A stretch of 64,000 nt of DNA from Bin87 sp965197635. GTDB lineage: Bacteria; Chloroflexota; Dehalococcoidia; Lucifugimonadales; UBA3495. Shown piece by piece: positions 54,980 through 63,171 of this stretch. Every line of letters starts with the position of its first letter. The first letter of the stretch is position 1. Location of the stretch: positions 248,001-312,000 of the forward strand of contig CBDANN010000007.1 in the NCBI GenBank assembly GCA_965197635.1, written 5' to 3'. The notes under the pieces were generated by a model, which was not told the origin of the DNA, did not search any database, and was given only the letters and a program-made list of their open reading frames with translations. The position numbers were made by a program, and so were the translations under genes.

Positions 54980-56440
54980 TTACCGGCGCGGCCTGACCCG
55001 CACCGCGCTGCCCTCAACTCCGAGCTCCGCCTCGGCCTTTTGGCGACGGTCTGCCGACCGCAGCTCCCCGATCCACGATTTTCGTGTGAACTGCCGGCCC
55101 AGGCCCCGTTGAATCTCGCGCCACTTCCGATCTTCGTCGGGCGTGATGAACGTGATCGCCTCGCCAGCGCGCCCCATCCGGCCGGTACGACCCACCCGGT
55201 GCGTGAACAGCTGCTCCGAGTCGGGGAGATCGTAATTGATCACCTGCCCGATGCCCTCCACATCCAAGCCTCGCGCAGCCACGTTGGTGGCAACCAGAAT
55301 CGGCGCCACTCCAGAGCGGAAATCCTTCATCACCCGCTCGCGGGCAACCTGGCTGAGATTGCCCTGCAACGCGCCCACCGGGTAACCCAACGCATCCAAT
55401 TGCCCAGCCAGTCGTTTGACCCCGTGCTTGGTCTTGCCAAACACTAGGACCGGCGCCCCGTCCCGGCGGTCCAGCAACGCCCGTAGCGCCTCCATCTTGT
55501 CTGTCTTCTGGATGCTGTAAACCAGATGCTCCACGGTGGGAAGACCCTCCAAATCGGCGTCCACTTCCACCCTTACCGGATCATGTAGGTGTTTCTTGGC
55601 AGTCTGCACCACCCAATCCGGCAGGGTGGCCGAAAACAGCGCCGTCTGTCGCTGCGTTGGGGTCCGGCTCAAAATAGCGTCAACGTCGCGGGCGAATCCC
55701 CGGTCGAGCATTTCGTCAGCCTCGTCCAACACCAGGAACCGCACCGATTGCAAGTTCAAACTGCCCTGACGAACGTGATCCAGCGTTCGACCTGGCGTGC
55801 CGATTATGATTTGCGCACCCTGTTTCAACGCCTTGTGGTCACGTCCCACCGACCGTCCACCGTACAACAGGGTGACGTGCAAACCCTGTGATCTGGCCAG
55901 ATCCTCCGTTACGCCGCCCACCTGGATTGCCAGCTCGCGCGTCGGCGCCAGGACCAACGCCTGTACCTGACGGGCCGTGGCGTCGCACTGCTCCACCAGC
56001 GGCGTCGCAAACGCCAGCGTCTTGCCTGATCCGGTGCGCGCCTGCCCGATCAGGTCTCGTCCTTCCAGCAGATGAGGTATCGACTGTTCCTGGATCGGGG
56101 TGGGGTCGAATATGTTCATTCGCGCAATGGCGGTCCTGGTACCGCGATTCAGCACCATACCGGGAAACACGGTTTCCCAGGCCACCGCGTCAGTCTGGTT
56201 TCCATCGGTGGAATCGAGCGGTTTCGGAAAATGGGAAGGAGAGGCGGCGCCATGGCGACGCAAGTATAAACAGGGTCGGCAGTACACCGGCCGGTCTTCG
56301 ACGGGTTTGAACGGAACGGTGGTTGCCTCTCGGCAGTCCGCGCAAATAGCCTGGTGACGCTGCGGGCGGTTGATCTGTGCGCTATCGGGTTGTTTGAGAT
56401 TGCCGGAGCGTGCACGGGAACGGCGCGGTTGAGATGACAT
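54980..56440 (-). CDS. DEAD-box RNA helicase with N-terminal zinc-ribbon-like segment
   Basis: 486 residues. At the N-terminus CADC..YCRPC forms a CxxC..CxxC segment at about 33-58. The helicase core has the Q motif (FDPTPIQEQSIPHLL), I (ARTGSGKT), Ia (APTRELAIQ), II (VLDEADEML), III (FSATLPDWV), IV (VLVFGKTKHG), V (VATNVAARGLDVEGI) and VI (HRVGRTGRMGRAG). The C-terminus is basic (AEAELGVEGSAVRVRPRR). Members unwind RNA for ribosome biogenesis, decay or cold adaptation. ATG 56440. Intact; monocistronic. Confidence 0.95.
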   Translation of the reverse strand: MSSQPRRSRARSGNLKQPDSAQINRPQRHQAICADCREATTVPFKPVEDRPVYCRPCLYLRRHGAASPSHFPKPLDSTDGNQTDAVAWETVFPGMVLNRGTRTAIARMNIFDPTPIQEQSIPHLLEGRDLIGQARTGSGKTLAFATPLVEQCDATARQVQALVLAPTRELAIQVGGVTEDLARSQGLHVTLLYGGRSVGRDHKALKQGAQIIIGTPGRTLDHVRQGSLNLQSVRFLVLDEADEMLDRGFARDVDAILSRTPTQRQTALFSATLPDWVVQTAKKHLHDPVRVEVDADLEGLPTVEHLVYSIQKTDKMEALRALLDRRDGAPVLVFGKTKHGVKRLAGQLDALGYPVGALQGNLSQVARERVMKDFRSGVAPILVATNVAARGLDVEGIGQVINYDLPDSEQLFTHRVGRTGRMGRAGEAITFITPDEDRKWREIQRGLGRQFTRKSWIGELRSADRRQKAEAELGVEGSAVRVRPRR

Positions 56441-57062
56441 GCAGAAAGAGACTCCCTAGTTTCGAGAAGCGGAAGGGATTCGGCGCGACGCGCCAAGCGC
56501 AACTACGCGGAACGATGACATTCGTTGCTACGAAAAACATCGGCGCCGTTCATCGGCGCACGTTTATTGTAACAGCCTTCTTGCCGCTACCTACGGGAAG
56601 AGGGCCACGGCGGCAGAGCAATCGCGTCTAATTTTGGTAACACACGAAACCCCATCTGATACGAGCTCAGACGGCTCCCCGTCGCTTGAGAATGGATTGC
56701 TTCAACGTCAACAGACGCGGGTTTCAACAGCCTATCTGCGGGTTTCAGCCTATCTGCGGGTTTCATGTAACAACCAACACACTGGCATAGGGCGACATTA
56801 TCAGCAATTGTCAATGTCTCGTTTCTTATTGTATATGTTGAAGACGCGATTGCCCTGGCCACGGCGGCGTCCGCATCCAACAGGCTCTGGGCCGCCTGGA
56901 GCTTCCTCGCGATGTTCCAGCTCAACACCCTGACCATGACGCCTGCCTCCCATGGGCCCGCCACCGGCCCACAACCCGCTGGTTCACAAAAGTCCGATAA
57001 ATCGCCCTTATCAAACTTTTATGACGGCCTCGCCTTTCCCGCTCCGGCGGACGGTCTCAGAA
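56441..57062. other. 622-bp region with a short EEP-family relic and a tandem repeat
   Basis: On the reverse strand, 56848-56937 reads MVRVLSWNIARKLQAAQSLLDADAAVARAIA, which resembles the first 30 residues of endonuclease/exonuclease/phosphatase-family proteins; the remainder is missing. At 56731-56766 an 18-nt unit (CCTATCTGCGGGTTTCAG) is present twice. The DEAD-box promoter region lies in the first 200 bp. Confidence 0.5.
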
Positions 57063-57517
57063 TCATTCCGTCAATCCAGAACGTAATCCGAGCAACCCAA
57101 CCACCTCATCCGGCACCGGGTCGTGGGGAGCGAACGGATCCAGCGTCGCCGCGCCCACCCGCTGAAAGTCCCGTACATTCCTGGTAACCACCGTCAGGCG
57201 ATGCACTACGGCCACCGCGGCAATCATGGCGTCCTGCAGCAGCGTGCCCGACGCCGGTGCATCAACCGGGCCCATTCTCGAAACGCGGCCGCATCCACGG
57301 CCAACACCTGATACGTGTCCAGCACCCGGCTGAGCGACAGTTCGAGTTCCTCCGCCTTCACCCTGTCCTGTTCCCGCGTTATCTCGATCCCAGCCTGGAT
57401 CTCACCGATGGTCACAGCGCACAGGTGTAGGTCTTCCTTGGTCACATTATCAATCCAGGCCAGCACCGCCGGGTGCGGACGGAGACGACGCAATTCCGAA
57501 TCCACGTTGGTATCCAT
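57063..57517 (-). pseudogene. VapC-like PIN-domain toxin, frameshifted and 5'-truncated
   Basis: The reverse strand opens at MDTNVDSELRRLRPHPAVLAWIDNVTKEDLHLCAVTIGEIQAGIEITREQDRVKAEELE, with the PIN Asp (DTN) and Glu (GEIQAGI). The frame shifts at about 57265 and continues DAPASGTLLQDAMIAAVAVVHRLTVVTRNVRDFQRVGAATLDPF with the last PIN acidic residues (QDAMIAA, TRNVRDF). The usual first three or four residues (MYLL-type) are missing, and the antitoxin that should precede it was replaced by an IS701 remnant at 57527. Non-functional unless recoded. Confidence 0.75.
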
Positions 57518-57564
57518 CCGGCCCTGGCCTGAGCCGGACCAAAGGCATTGGCTGCCGGTGCGTG

Positions 57565-57580
57565 CTTGGTCAAGGGCTCG
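57565..57580. repeat. Short module, type B, in IS701 remnant
   Basis: CTTGGTCAAGGGCTCG at the same position as in copies A and B. Confidence 0.8.
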
Positions 57581-57680
57581 GGCATCGCCGACCCCGCTGA
57601 AGTGGCCTACTACGCCGGCTTCAGTCCGGCGGACGCGCCCCTGGCGGAACTGGTGCGCGTGGCGGGCACTCGGTGGATCG

Positions 57681-57697
57681 CGATTGGTCTAAAATCG
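57681..57697. repeat. Short module, variant of type A, in IS701 remnant
   Basis: CGATTGGTCTAAAATCG in place of the codon for the catalytic Glu. Confidence 0.78.
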
Positions 57698-57782
57698 GGA
57701 TGCCTGCAAGGAGGCGAAGCAGGAGGTGGGCTTGGACCAATACGAGGTGCGCCGCTGGACTGGATGGTATCGACACGTCACC

Positions 57783-57807
57783 CCCGTGTCGTAGCACGGG
57801 GCAGGCT
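57783..57807. repeat. 25-nt hairpin module in IS701 remnant
   Basis: CCCGTGTCGTAGCACGGGG followed by CAGGCT; interrupts YRHVT-LALLVQAF. Confidence 0.83.
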
Positions 57808-57972
57808 CTGGCGCTGCTGGTCCAGGCCTTCTTGGCGGTAACCAAGTGCTACGCCGCCGCTGGCGACGCAAAAAGGGGGCGGTGATTATGGCCGAGTTGA
57901 TCCCCATGACGGTGCCCGAGGTACGACGGCTGTGATGCCGCTTGTTGTGGCAACGCTCCCAGAGCGCTGAAT

Positions 57973-58434
57973 TTACGGTACGGTGGTCACGGTGGAGACG
58001 GCGGCATCAGGCCCGGGCCTGGCAATCCCATCACGAGCGACGACTACTGGATCGCGGTTACGTTCTGTGCGCCGGCGCTTGGCACGCGATCGGGCCGACC
58101 GCCTTCCGGCGGCCACGAAATAGGAATGCCGAATAGGGCGCATGGGAGGGGTCTCCTCTTGAGGCATTCCAACCTCCTGGTACATACGCCGGAACTCCCG
58201 GTCGGTTTTAGAACCCTTCCTCGTGTTGCACGTGCGACACAACAGTTGGAGATTATCTCGGTGGTTGGAGCCCCCACGGGCGAGGGGATCTTTGTGGTCG
58301 ATGTCCATCAGGTCCGGCCGCTGCCTGCCTCCGCAATACATGCAGCGACCTCCCTGCTGTCGGAATAGCTCTTTTCTGACCGCATCCGGGAACCGCACCC
58401 GTTGCCGGCGGGGCTCCATCGTCCATTCGAGCAT
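57973..58434 (-). CDS. HNH endonuclease with a foreign C-terminal tail
   Basis: 153 residues. CMYCGG (57-62 region), DIDHKDPLARGGSNHRDNLQLLCRTCNTRKGS holds the full HNH motif with two CxxC zinc knuckles. Start at 58434 or, better, MEPRRQRVRF at 58419. The region after about residue 120 (RRTERNRDPVVVARDGIARPGPD) is the antisense of the IS701 remnant, so the original C-terminus is lost. The HNH core is complete; activity is possible. No partner gene is seen. Confidence 0.78.
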   Translation of the reverse strand: MLEWTMEPRRQRVRFPDAVRKELFRQQGGRCMYCGGRQRPDLMDIDHKDPLARGGSNHRDNLQLLCRTCNTRKGSKTDREFRRMYQEVGMPQEETPPMRPIRHSYFVAAGRRSARSRAKRRRTERNRDPVVVARDGIARPGPDAAVSTVTTVP

Positions 58435-58815
58435 TGGCGATACTCCCTATACTATATATCATTACACTGTAATACATACCAATGAGGAACTGAACGGCCA
58501 AAGATGTCGCGATCCGGAATGTGGCTGTGTCACGGCCTCCATGAAAAGCGGGATGCTCGCGACGCGAGCAAGGACTTGCAGGGTGGTTACTCCCGCAGGG
58601 GCTCATTTGCAGGAATATCGGCAGGCAAAGAGTCGAATAGGTTAAACGTAGAAGGCACTAATAGGATATAGCATCTTTAGACGGCGACTGCCGCACCACC
58701 CGGAAGAAATCTGATTGGAAGAAGGCCGTCCGGAGAGCTTGAAAACACGGCGTCCGAGGCTCGCGAATCGAATCCTCACGGAAGTCGGATAAGGGCGATT
58801 TATCAGACATCTAAT
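58435..58815. other. 381-bp gap, no gene
   Basis: Lower GC than the surroundings, with no recognised frame, RNA gene or repeat. The target-like CTAA at 58811-58814 borders the IS1380 remnant. Confidence 0.4.
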
Positions 58816-59772
58816 CCCGAATCCACCGCAAGGCATTGTGGGAGCACTGGAACGGGACATGAGGGTGATGAAGACGCGACCGTTCGGGCGGAATGCGGGT
58901 AGATGGGCCTGGTGGTGGGCAATCGGCCCGCCAGTGTCAGGCGTGAGCAGCCCTGCTGGCTGAGCCGGAGGCAGCAGGGAACACTCGCTGAGCCATCTGG
59001 CGCGAGCTGGGGAGACGTTTGACTGACTGGCGGGTGGGATTGGCGGGCCGGTTGCCGGCGCCACTATCAAGAAGGGAGTGGCAGGGCACGCAATCAAGCC
59101 TGGGCGCGAGTGAACTGGTTTTCCCAGGGCCAGCGCTGGGGAAGATGCAGGGTGAGCCGGCGGGCCTTGCGGGTGAGCCGTCCGGCCAGGGAGAAGAAGC
59201 GTCGTCGGAGGGTCTTGGTGGTTACCACGTCTTGCTCACCCAGGCCGATGCGGGCGGTCCAGCGGGCCAGGTTGTGGGCGATGACCTGGACGGTAGCCAG
59301 GCGGCGTTGGCGGCGAAGCGGCCCGAGGGGAGATGGTTCAACCCCACGCCGCACTTGAGGTCGCGGATGGCATTCTCGATCTCGGCGTGGCGGCGATGGT
59401 CGGCCTCCAGTTTCAGGGTGTCCCCCCTCCCGGTCGGTGATGAAGCTGTGGTAGCTGTAGGTGGCGAAGAGGGCCAGTTGGGAACCGGGCGTGGGTTGCA
59501 CCCGGCGCACGATGAGCCGCACTGGGGCGGTGTCGGGCGCACTGTGGAAGGGGACGTAGGTGGTTTCGGCCACGCCGGCGGCGCCGTCCATACAATAGGG
59601 TAGGGGCGTCCACTCCCTTTCGGGTATGGCCTCGATCAGGTTCCGCGACCGGGCGTGCTGGCGGATGGTGATGGAGAAGCGGACATCCATGTCGCGGCAG
59701 ACGGAGACCAGGGCGTGGGCGTCGAAGCCGCGGTCGGCCCGCACCGTGAGTGGTCCGCTGGCCCCGGCTTGG
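58816..59772 (-). pseudogene. IS1380-family element remnant (right end and half of transposase)
   Basis: Left edge CCCGAATCCACCG at 58816 is the right terminal repeat of an IS1380 relative. The reverse-strand pieces GPLTVRADRGFDAHALVSVCRDMDVRFSITIRQHA and AHNLARWTARIGLG..VTTKTLRRRFFSLAGRLTRKARRLTLHLPQRWPWENQF match the C-terminal half of the intact transposases, with a frameshift at about 59425. Cut at 59772 against an ABC-ATPase gene. Similar age to the remnant at 15150 by divergence. Confidence 0.82.
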
Positions 59773-59774
59773 CT

Positions 59775-60120
59775 CGATGGCGAAAACCTGGCCAGTGAGG
59801 TGGGGCGGGTTCCGTGCCAGGACGGGTGGATCACGTCATTGCCGGAAAACGGTGAGCTGCAGATAATGGTTCGCCCGGACTGCTTGGATATGGATACTGA
59901 CCAGGAGGGCAACGGAGTGGTAGCCCGGCGGGAGTTCCTGGTGGCCTTCAACCTCTATGCGGTGGTCCTGGACTCGGGACACCAAGTGCAGGTGATGCAG
60001 TCGCACGTGGCGCGTTTCAAGCTTGGGACTCGGGTGAGGGTCTTCCTGCGCGAAGGCCACAGCCCGTTGCCCTTCCTCGACGGGCGTGCTCTCGGCAACG
60101 AGGCGCACAACGTTTCATAA
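59775..60120 (+). pseudogene. C-terminal TOBE domain of an iron-type ABC transporter ATPase, truncated
   Basis: The frame reads LDGENLASEVGRVPCQDGWITSLPENGELQIMVRPDCLDMDTDQEGNGVVARREFLVAFNLYAVVLDSGHQVQVMQSHVARFKLGTRVRVFLREGHSPLPFLDG, quoted to show the RPDCLDM..G.G.V..REFLV..N.Y.V.L.SG pattern of the TOBE_2 domain of FbpC/PotA-type ATPases. Walker motifs are absent: the whole nucleotide-binding domain was removed by the IS1380 remnant. A DtxR-type metal regulator follows on the same strand 140 nt later. Confidence 0.7.
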
Positions 60121-60260
60121 CTTAAGCTTGTTGAGACTTGATGACAACCAAAGGGAGTTGTTCACTGCCCCTTTCGATTTCGCGGCGCCACCGGTGACAT
60201 TGGAGTGAGGGAGCTGGGGTATAATCTTGGCATATCTTTGCATCTTCTCCAGGATACGCT

Positions 60261-61016
60261 GTGCCACGCCCTCGCAAATCCACGACTGCATCCACCACCC
60301 GAAATCGGAGGACCATCGTTTCCGATCGGCTGTCGCCGGTAACGGAGAATTACCTCCTGTCGCTGTACAAGATGTGGGAAGGCTCTGAATCGCCCACACT
60401 GACCCAGCTTACCGAAGCGCTGCGGCAGTTGCCGCCTACCGAAGGATTGGGGACCTCTGTGCCCTCTGTTGCCGGTATGCTGCGTCGCATGCAGCAGCAG
60501 GGGCTGGTTGACGTTGGTGGGGACAAGCGGATCCGGCTGACCGACCGTGGCAGGATGGAGGGGGAAAACATCGCCCAGCGCCACCGGTTAGCCGAGTGGA
60601 TGGTGGTTCGCCTGCTGGGAATGGAACTGCACGAGGCCCACATTGAAGCTCACCAGCTGGAGCACGGCATGTCGGAAGCCCTGGTGTCGAAGCTGAAGGA
60701 GCGGTTGGGCAACCCCAGCCATTCGCCCTTCGGGTGGCCGATACCCGGAAGCGGAGCGACCGGATCAACACCGGGGGCCGTCGCGTTGGACAGCGCGGTC
60801 GCGGGAACGGAATATGTGGTCGACCGGGTGCCGGAAGAGAACACTGAATTGCTCAAGTTTCTGGATGGAGCGAGATTGGTGCCGGGGCGAAGGATGACGC
60901 TGCTGGAGGGAATGCCCTATCTCGGCGTCATGCAAGTGGAGACGGAGGTGGACCGGGTGTCCATCGGCTACGACGTGGCCCGGCAGATCGTGGTGCGGCC
61001 CGCTGAAACTGAATGA
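60261..61016 (+). CDS. DtxR/MntR-family metal-dependent transcriptional regulator
   Basis: 251 residues, GTG start at 60261. The winged HTH (SPVTENYLLSLYKMWEGSESPTLTQLTEALRQLPPTEGLGTSVPSVAGMLRRMQQQGLVDVGGDKRIRLTDRGR in pieces) is longer than in DtxR because of an insertion in the first wing region. The dimerisation and metal-binding domain follows (AQRHRLAEWMVVRLLGMELHEAHIEAHQLEHGMSEALVSKL, with E..H...H residues), and the C-terminal FeoA/SH3-like part (VPEENTELLKFLDGARLVPGRRMTLLEGM). It would repress iron or manganese uptake genes when metal is plentiful. Next to the ABC-ATPase remnant, which suggests an iron-uptake locus. Confidence 0.88.
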   Translation: MPRPRKSTTASTTRNRRTIVSDRLSPVTENYLLSLYKMWEGSESPTLTQLTEALRQLPPTEGLGTSVPSVAGMLRRMQQQGLVDVGGDKRIRLTDRGRMEGENIAQRHRLAEWMVVRLLGMELHEAHIEAHQLEHGMSEALVSKLKERLGNPSHSPFGWPIPGSGATGSTPGAVALDSAVAGTEYVVDRVPEENTELLKFLDGARLVPGRRMTLLEGMPYLGVMQVETEVDRVSIGYDVARQIVVRPAETE

Positions 61017-61052
61017 CGCAACGGTAGCGCGTCCAACCGATACAGGCTGACG

Positions 61053-62420
61053 ATGCGGGCCGTTTTACCGGGGTGGGTTAACGCCAGCAAGGCTAAAGCA
61101 AATCGCCCCGTTGACGGCGCATCGGCAGCAGCGTTCCGAGTTATCTTTGGCCTGCTGGGTTTGGCCGTGGTCGTCCGTTACTTCGTCCACGGTTGGATCG
61201 GCCCGCATTACCTCGAGCCGGATTACCACCTCACCTACCTGGGCTTCGGCTGGCTGCAACCCTGGCCGGACTGGGGAATGTACGTCCACTTGGGCGTCCT
61301 GGGCTTGTTCAGCCTGGGAATCGCCGTCGGTTACCGCTTGCGGATATGCGCGGCGCTGTTCTTCGTCGGCTTCACCTACGTCGAACTGCTGGACCGAACC
61401 ACGTACCTGAACCATCACTATCTGATTGGCTTGATCAGCCTGCTGCTGGCTATTCTGCCGCTTCAACGCAGCGTAGTTCCCATCTGGACGCTCTGGGTTC
61501 TGCGGGCACAGGTCGGTATCGTGTACGTTTTCGCCGGCATTGCCAAGTTGAACCCCGACTGGCTGCTGGAAGCGCTACCCCTGCGTATCTGGATGTACCA
61601 GCATGGTGGTCTGCCATTGGTAGGGCCATTGCTGCAAGAGACTTGGGCCGCCTACGCAATGAGTTGGTGCGGCGCCCTTTTTGATGTGGCGATCGTCCCT
61701 GCGTTGTTGTGGGGGCGCACCCGTCTTCCGGCCTACTTTACGTTGGTCGCGTTCCGCCTGGCTACGTGGGTACTGTTCCCCCAACTGGGGATCTTCCCGT
61801 GGCTGATGATCGGGCTGGCATTGGTCTTCTTTGCTCCCGACTGGCCGCGCCACCTGCTCCGACCATTCCGGTTGCCGACGCGCCAACATGGCGGAGAGAC
61901 ACGCCCTTCAGAAATCAAACCCTCGCTCACCAGGGTCGCGGTGGTAGGCGTAGCGCTGTTCGCCGCTGTGCAGTTGGCCCTGCCGCTGCGGCACTACGCC
62001 TATCCCGGGAACGTGCGCTGGACTGAGGAGGGCTACCTGTTCGCATGGCGCGTGATGCTCACCGAAAAGGTCGGTTTCGTGCAATATCGCGTGCGCGACC
62101 CGGCCAATGGACATTCCTGGCTCGTCGCACCGGATGAATATCTGACACCGCCGCAAGCCGAGCGGATGGCGTTCCAACCGGACATGATCTTGCAGACCGC
62201 CCAAATCATCTCGGACGACTTTGCAGCAAGAGGCCATACCAATGTTGTCGTAAACGCCGACGCGTTCGTTGCCTTCAATGGGCGGCCAAACGCCCGACTG
62301 ATTGATCCCGACGTCGATCTGGCTTCAGTTCGGGCCGGACTCACCCCCAGGCGCTGGGTGATTCCCTACGATGTCCAGCGATCGACAGCCGCGGAGTCTT
62401 TGCGAACCAACTCACCTTAG
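61053..62420 (+). CDS. HTTM-domain (vitamin K-dependent gamma-carboxylase-like) membrane protein
   Basis: 455 residues, with about six to eight transmembrane helices: FRVIFGLLGLAVVVRYFV, YVHLGVLGLFSLGIAVG, ICAALFFVGFTYVELLD, YLIGLISLLLAILPL, VGIVYVFAGIAKLNPDWL and others. TYLNHHYLIGL and FAGIAKLNPDWL belong to the HTTM signature (H..K) of gamma-carboxylase relatives. The C-terminal third is soluble (WTEEGYLFAWRVMLTEKVGFVQYRVRDPANG). Many bacterial members are of unknown function. The TAG stop at 62418-62420 lies in the IS701 target, so the native C-terminus may have been a little different. Possibly co-transcribed with the regulator (36-nt gap). Confidence 0.88.
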   Translation: MRAVLPGWVNASKAKANRPVDGASAAAFRVIFGLLGLAVVVRYFVHGWIGPHYLEPDYHLTYLGFGWLQPWPDWGMYVHLGVLGLFSLGIAVGYRLRICAALFFVGFTYVELLDRTTYLNHHYLIGLISLLLAILPLQRSVVPIWTLWVLRAQVGIVYVFAGIAKLNPDWLLEALPLRIWMYQHGGLPLVGPLLQETWAAYAMSWCGALFDVAIVPALLWGRTRLPAYFTLVAFRLATWVLFPQLGIFPWLMIGLALVFFAPDWPRHLLRPFRLPTRQHGGETRPSEIKPSLTRVAVVGVALFAAVQLALPLRHYAYPGNVRWTEEGYLFAWRVMLTEKVGFVQYRVRDPANGHSWLVAPDEYLTPPQAERMAFQPDMILQTAQIISDDFAARGHTNVVVNADAFVAFNGRPNARLIDPDVDLASVRAGLTPRRWVIPYDVQRSTAAESLRTNSP

Positions 62421-62880
62421 TACTACAGTCGCGCTTGTGATGAAGGTTTCTGAAGGCGTCTCCGGTAATGACACTGCATGGCCCGGGCCTGGTGCCGCCG
62501 TCTCCATCCCGACCAGTGGATGGTCAGGGCAGGACTGCCACGGGGCAGCCACAGGAGCCGGCATAGCAGTCGTCTGACCTCGGGTACGGTCAGTGGGATG
62601 AGTTCTCCCGGGAACATATCCCCCTTTTACCGTCGCCACCGGCGGCATAGGACCGGATTACCGCCAGAAAGGCATGGGCCAGCAGCGCCCGGGTGATGTG
62701 CCGGTGCCAGCCGACCCACAGGCGTACCTCATACTCATCCAGCCCCACCTCCTGTTTGGCCTCCTTGAAGGCGTCTTCGATGATCCACCGGGTGCCAGCC
62801 ACGCGCACCAGTTCCGCCAGCGATACCTCTCCCGTACTAAAACAGGCGTAGTAGGCCAGCTCCTCAGGATCGGCAATGCC

Positions 62881-62896
62881 CGAACCCTTGACCAAG
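62881..62896. repeat. Short module, type B, in IS701 copy B
   Basis: CGAACCCTTGACCAAG, as in copy A. Confidence 0.8.
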
Positions 62897-63155
62897 CACG
62901 CACCAGCAGCCAATGCCCCTGATCCAGTGCTGACCAGGGTCCTATCGGCAACCAACCCCAATCGTAGAGGCGCGGCCCCTTGCTGCCCTCCCCAGCGCTC
63001 AGACGTTGCCACCGGTCATCGGGTATCTGCTGGGCCAGTTCACGGGCTGCCACCTGTGCCGAGCCATCCTCCGTATCCGCCCACAGCGGCTCGTTGTTCT
63101 TCACCGCCAGCACGTAGGACAGGCTCTGTTCCTCCAGCCACCGTCGCAGTTGACA

Positions 63156-63171
63156 CGATCTTTGACCAATC
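63156..63171. repeat. Short module, type A, in IS701 copy B
   Basis: CGATCTTTGACCAATC, as in copy A. Confidence 0.82.

Larger units (their letters stand above)
57527..58060 (+). pseudogene. IS701-family transposase remnant with three short-module insertions
   Basis: C-terminal half of an IS701-type transposase in several frames: DQRHWLPVR, a 16-nt module (57565-57580), IADPAEVAYYAGFSPADAPLAELVRVAGTRWI, a variant module (57681-57697) that replaces the codons of the catalytic Glu (IIED in the other copies), CKEAKQEVGLDQYEVRRWTGWYRHVT, a 25-nt hairpin module (57783-57807), LALLVQAFLAVTKCYAA, then AELIPMTVPEVRRL with a TGA. The nearly full copies A and B have the first module at the same place, but not the other two. 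Confidence 0.82.
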
